Under the pieces are notes generated by a model that was not told the origin of the DNA, did no database searches, and saw only the letters and a program-made list of their open reading frames with translations. A program made the translations under genes and the position numbers. A DNA stretch of 64,000 bases, taken from contig NC_079881.1 of assembly GCF_029227915.1 (NCBI RefSeq), forward strand, positions 7,874,001 to 7,938,000. Reading direction: 5' to 3'. The stretch is from Hydractinia symbiolongicarpus (taxonomy: Eukaryota > Cnidaria > Hydrozoa > Anthoathecata > Hydractiniidae). Of the stretch, positions 9,021 to 20,100 are shown one piece after another. Positions within the stretch are counted from its first letter, which is position 1; the number at the start of each line of letters is the position of its first letter.

Positions 9021-11233
9021 GTGTATGTGAATAGCGATACTCGGGATATGTGCAACAAACGATACTCTGACGACTCGAAATAGGACGATGGGCGGTTCCA
9101 TGGAATTTTCCACGGGATAACATCGTATTTAATAGCAGGTGAAACAAAGGACCTATTATTTCCTTTCAATGTATATTGTGAGCAAAAGCACCTGTTACGA
9201 TATTGGGGATCAACCAGAAAAGGAAGAATAATAGCAAAGAAAAGTCATTTCTATTGAACGCTGCATGCATTTTATTTCATTTGACTGGGTTTTTAATTTA
9301 GGATTTATTATAGCGGGGAATTTATGGAGTTTTATTTTTGGAGATTAAAGAAATGGAAAATGCATAAGAAAAACACTACAAAAATATTTGTATGATTTTT
9401 ATATTTCGCAATAAAAAAATTCTAAGTCCCATACTTCTCAGAATTTTAGATATTGGCTATTACCCGAATCTTCTTCTGAAATTGTCTAAAAAATCCTTAT
9501 AATCGGGAAAGAATAATAATTTTCGTTAGGATTATCTTTAGAACTTTAAATCCAACAAGGAAAATCATTCTGTAAATTTTGGATACGTGGTTAATTCGAT
9601 TTTCTTTTTTTTTGTGCAATTTATTAAATTTTGGGCAATTTTGGCCTTTTTTCATGCGAACTAATTAAATTTCAAGTAGGAGAGTGTATCTCAAGCTTCC
9701 GATGACGCCACAGAAAACGTGATGACATAAGCAATTTGGACAAACATAGCGAAGATTATCGACTTCATAACATGTTTGAACAACCCTGAACCAAATTGGG
9801 TTTTAAATGAGGATAAACGCAACGTTAGCATAAGGTTTTTTAGGTAATTGTTTGTCTCGATTTAGAGGTGGAGTTTTGAACTAGGCGTGCCTTTTCTAAT
9901 AAACGCTCTTTGAATAGACAAGACTAGATAGCTACAATTATATTTAGGATCGTTTAGTTATATTTTTGAAAAATATGACTTGCTAAAGGCTTCTAAGCAT
10001 GCCAGTATGTACACAAATTATTTCTGTTTTGTTTTGTATTCGCAATAGAATTAATGACTTTTAAACACCATTTCCACGCAGTAAGTTTTGTACCGTTGTA
10101 ATGCAATAAGAATAAGCAAAACCATATGGAGAGGATGACATAAAGTTTAATTTCCCATTTTCTTGTAGCAATAACGGTTCGGTATAAAAGTAGCTTAAAT
10201 TTTTCTAAAAAACATTGTGGAAAGTTCAATTATTAGGTCTTCTAAGTCAATCTTTGCAACACCTAAAAAACTATTTTGCAAATTTACACGTTTAGTTTAC
10301 TCACATGTGACATGAGAAAGATTTCTGTTTTGTAGCTAGCTATAAAGGAACTTCCGAAAAAAATTCAGAAACTTTTGCGTTTCTTGTGTTTAAATATATT
10401 TAGACAGCTGTACAGTCTTGGTAACCTGCGTTTAATGTTTTGCTGTTTGATGTGTTTGATGTTGCACCAGAGTAATTTTCGAACTTTATGAAAGTTTATT
10501 TCACAAATTTAAAAACGCTGGCGGACTGATTTTATTATAACAGGGCAACGACAGCTTGTGTTCATATTTAAGCAAAAGTTGCAAGAAAATGAGACTCTAA
10601 TGCCGGCAGGGTGCAGTGCTGTGAGCACTCCACATGGATGTTTGACATTATTTACCTGTACAATTTTTGAACATCAACAGGAAATTATTTTGCAAAACAA
10701 TTGTTCCACGGGTTACAACTTGTGTGAAATAATTATCTACATAAAGCTCACGACATAATTGGTAAAAATTAACAGAGCTGAATAAAACGGCTTTTTAAAG
10801 ATTCAAAGTGCAATTTTTTAAACCAAACACCCTGAAAACAATTATTGTCCGATAAATAGTTCACAATGATTGTTTGAGTATTTATTACACATATATTTGT
10901 GACGAAACCTAACAAGAAATGTTTGATGTAACACATGTTTCCAAAAAAAATTGACGCAAAAGGTTAAGAAAGGAATTTATTAACTTTGAAAATAAAACCA
11001 TCTGCTTAGGCAATCTTTTGAAAGAAACTAACTCTCTGATAACATGAATATTTAGAATCACATAAGTGCGTTGTATACAAAGAAACATTTAATTCTAAGC
11101 GATAATATGCAAAGGAAATACGAAAAAGGAATTTTCTAACATAAACAAACAAAAAAAATGTTTAACATAAGACCAGCGAAAGAAAATCACGCAATTATAC
11201 ATGAAAGATATTCTAAACATTGAAATATGAGAA

Positions 11234-12706
11234 ATGATGTTGGTAAAGTTAATGTGTTTTCTTGCGTTGCTGCCGCAAACCTCATGTAAGCAAATAATTC
11301 ATCATTTTGTACTGCGCGATAACCCTCCATATCACGTCCCAGAAAAGTACAGAGAGAATAATGCACAAGCTGGCATCATTCCTGATTTCATTGATAGTCT
11401 ATTCAAAGGAGATGACCTTGATGATTCATATCAGGATTATGTGCTCAAAACAATTGAAGTTAATTCACCAGTGAAGCTCAAAGCTTTAATGGAAAGTGCA
11501 AAGCCGCACCAGAAAGAAAATATTTCTATACACGACGCCATTGTTGTGTCAGCATCTTCATCTCCACATTTAAAATCTGTAAAATCATTCATGAAGGAAA
11601 TAGCTATCATGTCACCAGGTTCCGCCATTATAGTCCGTAATAGCGATGCTCTGCTTTTGATGAAGCTTTTCACTGGCCTTGGTGAATGTTTTTCAATTAT
11701 TTACTTCGCCACGATTTCTACTGTCATTGTTGGGGCGGTTGTTTGGCTGTTGGAGCATAGAAGTAACAAGGAATTCCCAAGCACTTTTGGTAAGGGCTTG
11801 TGGTCAGGATTTTGGTTTTCTTATGTTACTATGACAACTGTAGGCTATGGCGATAAAACACCGAAGCATTGGGCAACTCGCATTATATCTATGCTTTGGA
11901 TGGTTTTTGCTGTTATGACTGTTGCTATGGTAACCGCAACGGTAATGAGTAACGCAAGTAACATGGCGGAATTGAAAAACAAAAAAGTTGGAGTTTTTAG
12001 AAACTCATTTGAAGCCACGAATGTGGAAAAACTTATTGGAGCTGATCGATGTGTTTATGATTCTTACTTAAAGTTGTTATCAGCAGTGAAGAATGAAGAA
12101 GTTGAGGCATGTCTTATTGATCAAAATGTGGCTGCTTTTTATTTTAATAGATTTGGAATTGCAAAAAGTAAAAATGACAAAGTACTTGCCCATAGTGCTG
12201 TGCATAAATTGGTGAAAAGTTTGAAAGTTCAACAAAAAATTGCAAAGGAATACCCCATTAGAATATTTGTAAGAAATATCAAGATGAACAGTAGCCTTAG
12301 AAACAATACCTTCGATGGTTGTTTTTGTGGAAACGATAAAGTAGGTGACGAACGTTCTGATTTGTTTCTATCGCAAATGATAACACGATACACTTTGTCA
12401 TTAGCCCAAACAACACATTATGTTCGTTCAGTACATGATATCTTTGATGATTCCGATAATGGATTAATTTTATTTTTAACCATTACAGCTGGTTGTCTTA
12501 TAGCAATTGGCTTAGTTGTCGAACTCGTTTATATGTTTTACGCAAGACGCAAAGGTAAAAATCATGTTGAAATGTTGAAAAACATCGAATGTGAGCAAAA
12601 AGTAAAGTTGAAAGTTCTATTGAAACGAAGATGCCATGAGATTATTGATGAAGTAATGGACGAATTCTCGGAACGAATAGAATTGACGAGTTTAAAAAAC
12701 GAATAA
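11234..12706 (+). CDS. GluR0-like ionotropic receptor with potassium filter, copy 2
   Basis: A 490-residue single-exon paralogue of the upstream gene, same strand. Order: signal peptide (about 1-18, MMLVKLMCFLALLPQTSC); S1 (20-133) with DNPPYHVP and AGIIPDF; M1 (152-173); pore helix and TVGYGD at 202-207 (DNA 11837-11854); M3 (217-240); S2 (247-409) with EACLIDQNVAAFYF; M4 (410-434); charged helical tail. Over the 117 residues spanning the S1 end to M3, I count 93 identities with copy 1 (about 79 percent). S1 is far more divergent. D296 keeps the acidic ligand position, while the S1 arginine site is hydrophobic in my alignment. The disordered S2 insert holds cysteines 363 and 365. The pair may coassemble or bind different ligands, which is inferred. 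The adjacent second ATG would shorten the protein by one residue. Confidence 0.85.
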   Translation: MMLVKLMCFLALLPQTSCKQIIHHFVLRDNPPYHVPEKYRENNAQAGIIPDFIDSLFKGDDLDDSYQDYVLKTIEVNSPVKLKALMESAKPHQKENISIHDAIVVSASSSPHLKSVKSFMKEIAIMSPGSAIIVRNSDALLLMKLFTGLGECFSIIYFATISTVIVGAVVWLLEHRSNKEFPSTFGKGLWSGFWFSYVTMTTVGYGDKTPKHWATRIISMLWMVFAVMTVAMVTATVMSNASNMAELKNKKVGVFRNSFEATNVEKLIGADRCVYDSYLKLLSAVKNEEVEACLIDQNVAAFYFNRFGIAKSKNDKVLAHSAVHKLVKSLKVQQKIAKEYPIRIFVRNIKMNSSLRNNTFDGCFCGNDKVGDERSDLFLSQMITRYTLSLAQTTHYVRSVHDIFDDSDNGLILFLTITAGCLIAIGLVVELVYMFYARRKGKNHVEMLKNIECEQKVKLKVLLKRRCHEIIDEVMDEFSERIELTSLKNE

Positions 12707-12828
12707 TATAATAATGTATGTATGTATGCTTGGTTTTGGATTGCAGGAAGCACTACCTGTGATTACAAACCATAATTTATGTTGGTTCACATTAGCCGAA
12801 TTGGCATCATATTACCAAGATGGGAAAA

Positions 12829-12834
12829 AATAAA
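12829..12834 (+). terminator. Polyadenylation signal candidate (AATAAA)
   Basis: AATAAA lies 123 bases after the stop of the second channel gene, with another at 12853-12858. Either could end the transcript. Confidence 0.5.
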
Positions 12835-13260
12835 CAAAAGCAATCTTCTATTAATAAAACTTTTCATTTGAAAAATTAGACTTCTGTACTTCAAGTTTAA
12901 AAGCTGGCATGACCTTAACATATGCCAAAAATGATTACTGAAATTTAAAAAAAACATCTTAAAATTTTTCAACTCAACGTCCTTATCTTCCGGGATTTAT
13001 AGCATAGAATTTTTCCAAGTGATCTAGGTTAATTATAAAAAGTGAACTATAACCTAGGATTGATTGCGAATACACACTTTATTTCAAGGATGCTTAATGC
13101 GAATTAGCTACGATAGCCATGTATATGTGTATATATATATATGTATGTCAGGTTACAGTAGACTAACTTTCGCGTTGCACAAGATTAAACCTCCATTGGC
13201 AGAGTCATCATTATCTGTCCACAGCTTTCTAGGTTTAGCAGATCTCAGACATGATCAGTG

Positions 13261-13372
13261 TGCTCTGATCAGATACTTTTTGGTTGACATGTCTGATCAG
13301 ATCCTCCTTGGTTGGCATGTCTGATCAGATCCTTCTTGGTTGGCATGTCTGATCAGATCCTCCTTGCTTGGC
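13261..13372. repeat. 28-base tandem repeat, four copies
   Basis: Copies start at 13261, 13289, 13317 and 13345, each with the core CTGATCAGATC followed by CTTGGTTGGC or a close variant. TGATCA is itself palindromic. The array ends about 50 bases before the MITE at 13427. Confidence 0.9.
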
Positions 13373-13426
13373 AATAGACTTCAGAATAAAAACAGCAGGC
13401 AAAAAATGTATTCTCCATGTGGTATA

Positions 13427-13991
13427 CAGTAGACTCCCGGTTATTCGAACCTGCACTTATTCGAATAATTCGGTTATTCGAAGTGAGATGGCGTTCCCTT
13501 GGATCTGCTTACCGAACTCAGGCAAAAACACTCTCGGTTATTCGAACTTCAGTTATTCGAATAATTCGGTTATTCGAAGTGATTTTTATTCCCCTTGGGG
13601 CCAATTATAGGCTAAGTCACCCTCAGTTATTCGAATTTTTCTTATTGGGAGATCGTCGAGTGAGAACATTGATTTTCTGCGATTAAAACACTTTTTTTCT
13701 TCAAAAAATCAGGTTTCAATATTCATGGCTATTTACACTCTTCAAGTAATTTCTTTAAAAGTTCAATATTCTCCTTCGGTCCAGAGAATTGAAGCAAACA
13801 GGGGATCCTCAATCCCTTATCATCTCCAAAGTTAGTTCTTTTCCCTGTCACTTTTACTTTGCAAGTACACAACATCTCTGACTTCAGAAAGTAAAATATC
13901 GTTTTGGCAAATTTTTCAGATATTCGAACTCCCGGTTATTCGAAGTAAATTCTTATCCCCCTTGAGGCTTCGAATAACCGGGAGTCTACTG
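13427..13991. mobile_element. Non-autonomous Tigger/pogo-like MITE
   Basis: The terminal inverted repeat starts CAGTAGACTCCCGGTTATTC on the left, and its reverse complement ends at 13991. The element is flanked by TA at 13425-13426 and 13992-13993, the Tc1/mariner/pogo target duplication. Subterminal TTATTCGAA motifs recur near both ends. The element is about 565 bases and has no transposase. The end resembles Tigger-type CAGTAGANCCTCG termini, which supports the pogo branch. Confidence 0.8.
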
Positions 13992-13993
13992 TA

Positions 13994-14780
13994 CTTGTCT
14001 TTCCTAGACATTTACATAAATGAATCAAATTCCAAAACTTCCGAAAACCTAGGATTGTCTAGGATTTAGATATTGATAAAAAACTATAAATAAGCACATT
14101 TTCTACAAAGACATTCCCCCATTCCTGATGTCATCGGCGTTTCTTAGCTCTGTTTATAATAGTAGCCGTTGTCTGTCTCTTCGCCAACTAGCTGTGATGC
14201 AACTTTTTTCCGAACTTTTTGCAAAGTATTTCAATACTTCTTGTCAAGAGGCGAACAAGGCTTCCCGAAATACCGAACGGAAATATGTACGACGGAGGCG
14301 GAAAATACGAGTATGCTTTATATAAATAGCCGTTTTTTACCTTATCTCGTAGTCGTTACACACGGAAAAGCAAATACGACATATTTTTTATATTCAACTT
14401 GAGAATTCTCAAGGATTTTTCACGAGTTAACGACTACTTTATAATATTCTTTTAAAGTAATATGGAAGTGTCAACAAGCTTGAAAATGTTGCCGAAAAAA
14501 CATGTTAATTGCACAACTGTGCAATCAAGAATTATCATATTTTCAAAATGTTTAAACATTATTTCTACCCCAGTCCTTATCTCAATACTATAAAGAAAGG
14601 TTTTCTATAAAATTGGAACTCAGATGTATTTATTCAGTTGGTAACTTAGTATTTATTTGATGGTTTTTCTTACATTTTTCTTTTTCAAAGAAATTAGACC
14701 ACAGAACTACTGAAAATCGATTAAGTAAAGAAATCAGGAATCTACATAGCTGAACTTTGACAGTAAGTAATATTTTTTAT
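13994..14780. other. Intergenic, no feature recognised
   Basis: AT-rich sequence with only short overlapping open frames. No domain, repeat or RNA gene was seen. Confidence 0.5.
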
Positions 14781-14789
14781 GCAAGTTTT

Positions 14790-15215
14790 ATACCAGTAAC
14801 AACAAAAAATCAACAGCTAAAAACTGAGAACAACAAACATACAACATCTTTAAAAACAAAGAACAACAAAAACAAATAACAACAAACACACAACACAACA
14901 ATCCACAGCTAAAAACAACAAACAAAATCTACAACAGACAACAACAAACAAGGTACAGAAACAGACAACAACAATCATCGATTGCTGAAAAAGAAAAAAA
15001 CAACAAAAAAACAACAACTGCAACAGACAACAACAACAACAAACAGTAACAAACAACAACAATCATCGTTGCTGAAAAACCAAAAAAAAACAAATAAACA
15101 TCAACTGCAACAGACAACAACAACAACAAACAGTAACAAACAACAACAATCATCGATTGCTGAAAAAGAAAAAAACAACAAACAAATATCAACTACAACT
15201 GACAACAACAAACTA
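14790..15215. repeat. AAC-rich low-complexity array with an 87-88 base period
   Basis: CAACAAC-type sequence contains three copies of a longer unit, marked by ATCATCG at 14974, 15062 and 15149 (spacing 88 and 87). The unit includes a GCTGAAAAA motif and CAACAGACAACAACAAC. The spacing is close to a multiple of three, so open frames arise on both strands, but their products are pure Q/T/N/K runs and are not credible genes. The array lies directly upstream of the secreted peptide gene. Confidence 0.8.
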
Positions 15216-15254
15216 TAAATTAATGTTTTTCCTTATTTTGTCTTACCAGCAAAG

Positions 15255-15470
15255 ATGTTCCGCGTTTCTACTGTTTTTGTCTTCATCTCATTATTCCTAC
15301 TGGTGTCAACGCTACCATCTCCTGATGCTGCCATGGAAAGATCAAACGCTCAACAAGACGATACTTCATGTGAACAAAAAGTAATCTGTCAAAAATTGTG
15401 TCTGAAAGAGACATGTAAGCAATTCTGTTTCAAGGGTCCTGATGTAAATTGTGTTGCCGAGTTGGGGTAA
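15255..15470 (+). CDS. Small secreted six-cysteine peptide precursor
   Basis: A 71-residue single-exon protein. Residues 1-26 form a hydrophobic signal peptide (core FVFISLFLLVST), followed by a short acidic propeptide-like stretch and a cysteine-rich end with Cys 39, 45, 49, 54, 58 and 66. The spacing is C-x5-C-x3-C-x4-C-x3-C-x7-C, allowing three disulfides. There is no dibasic site in the propeptide. ATG follows an acceptor-like TCTTACCAG by five bases, and AATAAA lies at 15484-15489, so it looks like a real compact gene. Cnidarians make many such peptides (venom, antimicrobial or signalling). The spacing does not match a family I can name with confidence, so the function is unassigned. Confidence 0.7.
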   Translation: MFRVSTVFVFISLFLLVSTLPSPDAAMERSNAQQDDTSCEQKVICQKLCLKETCKQFCFKGPDVNCVAELG

Positions 15471-15483
15471 TGAATTTGAAAGA

Positions 15484-15489
15484 AATAAA
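15484..15489 (+). terminator. Polyadenylation signal (AATAAA)
   Basis: AATAAA lies 14 bases after the stop codon of the six-cysteine peptide gene, with a second overlapping AATAAA just downstream. Confidence 0.6.
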
Positions 15490-15570
15490 ATAAAAATATA
15501 AAAAAATAGTCTTTTATGAAATCGATATTGAGGATGTTTATGTTATATTAGGGGGAGAAAAATCCACTTA

Positions 15571-15943
15571 GGGGATGTTTATATTGAAGCTGACTCACTT
15601 GGCGGGCTGGATGTTCACTTGTGTTTATATGCGATTAGTCAGGCTGGCTCTAATCAATGAAAACATCAAATAATGTAGAAGAACAGAAATAATTTTCATA
15701 ACAAAAGAATTTGATTACGTGAGCATAATAATTATCTCATCTATGGCGGACCAGCTCGCGTTGTTACTGTTTATATGAAGTTTTATCCAGCCTGCTTGCC
15801 ATAATCCCGGGTAAAAAGGCGAAATCTGGGCAAGCAGACCAGCTTGCCTCTTTATATAAACGAAATTTAAAGTTCCTTTTGGAAATAGCACTTAGGCGAG
15901 ATCACAGCAAACAAGCTGGCTCGGCTTCCATATAAACAGCCTC
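15571..15943. mobile_element. Harbinger-like MITE
   Basis: The left end GGGGATGTTTATATTGAAGC and the reverse complement of the right end GAGGCTGTTTATATGGAAGC form imperfect 20-base terminal inverted repeats. TTA flanks both sides (15568-15570 and 15944-15946), the three-base duplication typical of PIF/Harbinger. Internal copies of GTTTATATG recur. No transposase frame. Confidence 0.7.
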
Positions 15944-15946
15944 TTA

Positions 15947-17178
15947 AAAAAAAATCAGGCGGATTTAGCAGATTTTACAAAATCCCGCTAAATTAAATTC
16001 CCGCCAAAATTAGATTGTTTTTCCCATCCACGATTAAATTGACGCAAAAATTGTTTTTTTCTTTTCGTCCACGGACATTCTTTTAATTGGTATTGTAAGC
16101 AAACGAACTGACTGATTTTCTTCCCGCCAAAATGTCTCCTCTAAAGTAAATGAAATGGCGCTCGGTTGCATCAGCTAGGTGGAAAAGAAATTATTTCCAC
16201 ATCACATGAAATTAGTTTTATTTTTCTAGGACCTGTAATCTTTTATTTTCTGGATTGTCAAAACGCAAACTAGTTTTAGTTTCCGACCTTGGAAGCAGAA
16301 TAAAAAAATAACGACATTTAATTTTCTTAGAAAATGAGGAATCCCAAGCATCGATTGACGAAATTTAGATTATATTCTTCCTGAAGTTTTTTTTTTTAGT
16401 TATGTAATTAAAAGTTTAATGGCACGAACATTATTATTTCTGGAAAACAAGTCTTTGCATTTTTATCGTTAAATATGGAATCATTTTTAAACCCAAAGAC
16501 ATCAAATTTTTTTTTCATTACGTACACAAATCCACTAAAAATCAAGGACATGGAGACCACGTGAGAGATTGAAACAAATAAAGAAATAGGCAAAATACTT
16601 GCGAATTTTTGGTATATGCAACATCATTTCTGATCCTGAAGACGTCATCAAACTAATCAACTCTATTAACTGATCTATTTTTCATTTATTTCATATTATT
16701 TATGCAACATGCAAAATAGGTATGAGCAAAATGACGCTTTTTAAATCCATTACGCAGGAATGAGTAAAATATAAAGAAATGAAGACAATACCACTAGGTG
16801 GAAATCGACATAAAAAATGTCGCTTTTATATATCCTTCTTTATCGCAAAGCTTCTGTAACAAAACACCAAAATGTCTAAGCAGTAACAAAAAATATATAC
16901 AACTAACACACCATTCCATGGTTTTTGTGATATACAGCAGAAGATTTATAAACAATGCAATGTCTATTACGTGGTCTTTTGTGGTTTACTCAACAAAACA
17001 ATTTAAATGATCCGACACAAAACATCTTTTTATGGAACATTTCACACATTTCAGTGTCAACCGAACTTAACTTGACTTGACTTGATCTAACGGCGTCTTC
17101 CTAAACTTTCTTGATTGACCGTAAACCTTCTCCTAATGGTACTATCATTCGACGAGATGCAAACGTTTTCAAGCTAAC
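15947..17178. other. Intergenic, no gene recognised
   Basis: AT-rich DNA between the MITE and the 3' end of LSM11. It must hold the LSM11 3' UTR, but I see no confident polyadenylation signal on the minus strand. Confidence 0.5.
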
Positions 17179-20100
17179 CTATTTTTTCTTTTCTTTTCTC
17201 GCATTTTGGACTGTGGTAGCTTCTCTATGTTTCTTTTCCTGTTCAGCAAAATACTGTACACGGTGAGACTCCCCAGGGTGTTCATACCCAATCATCACAA
17301 TATTATCACCCCGAATGAAAAGTTGATTTGCGTGTCGCCTTTTGTATACACAGCCAGCCTTTGCTTTTGATGGATGAGGTTGATATATCACTGGCTGAAT
17401 CCGATTTAATAGTTCTCTATCTCTTCTGTATAGTCTTTCTTTGCGAAGCCTTTCTCCCTTTTCCGCCTCTTTTTCCTCTTTTCTTTCAATTCGACGAGAA
17501 AGAAAACTTTGTTTTTTATTATCCTCAGATCGTGTTTCAACGTCTTTTTTATGTTTTAAAACCGTATCTTTTCTCTTGTGTTTAACTTCTTTGACCTCTC
17601 CATCTGCGGTTCGTTTGGTACGTCGCGACTTTTCGCAGTTACGTCGCTGGAACACGTTCATAGTTGGGTCGTCTTTATGGTTCTCAGATTGAGCCTCTTC
17701 AACATTTTCAACCTCTTTCACACTGCTTTCACAAGAAGACGTTTCACCTTCATCCACAAGCCATTCTTCGTCACCACCTCCCGCCGTCTTATCTTTACCC
17801 TCTTTATGACCTAAAAAATAAAATAAAACACGGAGTATATTAACACTAGCCGGGAAACCCGGCGTCGAATCGCCGGGATGAGCCACAAGTAACTGTTGTT
17901 GAACGCCCTAAGGAGCGCTTAAAAAGAACTGCAAACTGTGCGACACAGTCAGGTGGAGCGCTTTAGTACAGGTATGCAGTATGTCGTAAATCAAGTGAAG
18001 CACACATATCATTATAGTGTTGCGACTGTAACATATTTTTTTAAAAAATAACTTTCCCGCAACAAAGGCTGAAATAAAAACACAGTTTACAACTGTTGTG
18101 ACTCCGTCATAGCAAAAACAATCGGTCAATATTATTTTATTTTGCGGAATAAGTTTTTGTAAAAGTTAAAAAATTAATTGTGACACCGGACTGAGCGCTT
18201 AGTACAGTTAAATGTTGTTACACAGGTGTATAGGGATAATACCCTTTTAAAAAAAACTTTCTTGCAGACTCTATTTAAATGAAAACACAAGAAACAGTCC
18301 TTCGCTTCTTGCACAGGGCTAAGCGGTTAGTCCAGGTAAACATTGTTGGACATTCGTACGGGCGTGATTCCCAAGAAAGTTTAAAAATTAATTGTCACAT
18401 TGGGCTGAACCGCATAGGCGAAACAGCCTTTTCCAAAAAACAGGCTAGTGTTAACACTGAGCTGACCGCTTAGTACAGTTAAACAGACTTGAACAGTACC
18501 CTTCTCCAAAAAAACTTTATCACAACTTTGGTTAAAATGACAACACAGGAAACAGCCTGTCGTTACCCCTCCAGCTAAAACAATTGCTCAGCAATTTTAT
18601 TTGCAAACAATTTATTAAGGAAAATAAGTAAAGATGTAGCACCTAGCTAAACTGCATTTAGCATAAGAATTATTGCTGAGAATATTGCGATATTGATAGC
18701 CAAACTGAATTTTTATACTCTCACTTTTTAGGTAAATATATGAGCGAGCTAAATGGCTTCATCCTCGACATAAAAATAAATGTTGGGTTGGAGAAAAACC
18801 TCTTATACCAAACAAAATTAGTAAAAAGTAAGGCTATTAGCTAGCTAGCCTTCAAAATATTCGTTCCTAGTCAAAAATCCTAAAACTGGGGCGTTTAAGT
18901 TCTGTACGTAGCTAAAAAACTTGACAATATATTTATCTTCACATTTTAGAACATAAAAAAAAAACAAATATTACGAATATAAAAAGCTTATAGAAGACAA
19001 AAAGGTGAAACAGACTTAGAAACAATACTGACCACCATTACTTTTTAAAAACTAAAATGGCCATCATGTTTCTTCGTTGGCATGTCCAGGCCGCGAAAGT
19101 CTTGATTGGTTTTTCAAAGAATCAGCTGTTTTGATTGGTATACACGTGCGAGCGGTCAAAACAAAGTCAGTTAAACTGTCAGTAAAACCATCCTATTTGT
19201 TTTCTGTGGCTCCTGAGCGGAATCGGCGATTAATGTCACGGGGGTAAATTATTATTAAAAATGGCGCATTTAAATAATAAATTCAATTTAATCACTTAAT
19301 TTGTTTCTTAAATTAGAGGTTTATTAATTAAATTAATTAAATTATGTAAGAAAATAAATTAATTTCTGTAATTTATTTTGATAAATCATAAGATTTCCAA
19401 TTAAACAACCCCCCTGGTTTCTAAAAATTTGCGGAAAGATTAAAGGAACATTGGTAACCCTTTTGAACACACAAAATACGGTTATTATTATAGAGATCCA
19501 TTAGGCGTTTCAGTTTTTATCCTTTCATCCATTATTTCTTACCAAGTCTACGTAGCATCTTCTCTCGTTTCACCTGTAACAATTCTTCCTGGATATTGTC
19601 CGTCGTATTTTTACGTGACGACGACGTGTTAACTAATCAAAATAAATAAATAAATAAACAAATCAGTGTATCAATAAATTCATTTGGGTCATCACCCAAG
19701 GCTGGGAAAAAAACTTCGTAGTCAGCAAAGAAAGGGCGTAACTAAAGAACGGGCGTAAATAAAGGGACGGGCGTAAATAAAGGGACGGGCGTAACTGAAG
19801 AGACGGTTGTAAAAAAATCAAAAGGAATATTGGTAATACATCCAACCCAAAATGCTATGCTTACAAAAGCAGAAAATGCTAAATCTTACCAGATTTTTTC
19901 ATCCACTTTTCTTCGTACCTTTTCACAGCCAATAGATCAACTATATAATAAATAAAGAAATAAATACGAAAATTACCCTTATAAAAACCCTTAAGGAGAT
20001 AGGAACTCACTCACTATTATCATCATGCTTCTCTTCTTTTTGATGTCGCTCGCTTTTACTTTCTTTTCGTCCTGTTCTCGAATCATCCGAACGATCCCTG

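Larger units (their letters stand above)
8719..11233. other. Spacer between the two channel genes
   Basis: No gene recognised. It contains ATGGTAGCCAAG(T)TGTTAGC near 8861, an interspersed sequence that recurs near 33491, and a three-unit telomere-like run near 9004. The rest is AT-rich. Confidence 0.6.

Noticed and set aside
7168-12706. Bacterial contamination or very recent transfer of the GluR0-like genes
   Set aside because: Base composition matches the surrounding DNA, the proteins have signal peptides and a eukaryotic M4, and a splice acceptor precedes copy 1. Ancient transfer cannot be excluded.
13261-13372. CRISPR-like array
   Set aside because: The units are contiguous 28-base tandem copies with no unique spacers, in animal DNA.
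14850-15384. Open frames on both strands in the AAC-rich array
   Set aside because: They encode only homopolymer-like runs created by the tandem repeat.
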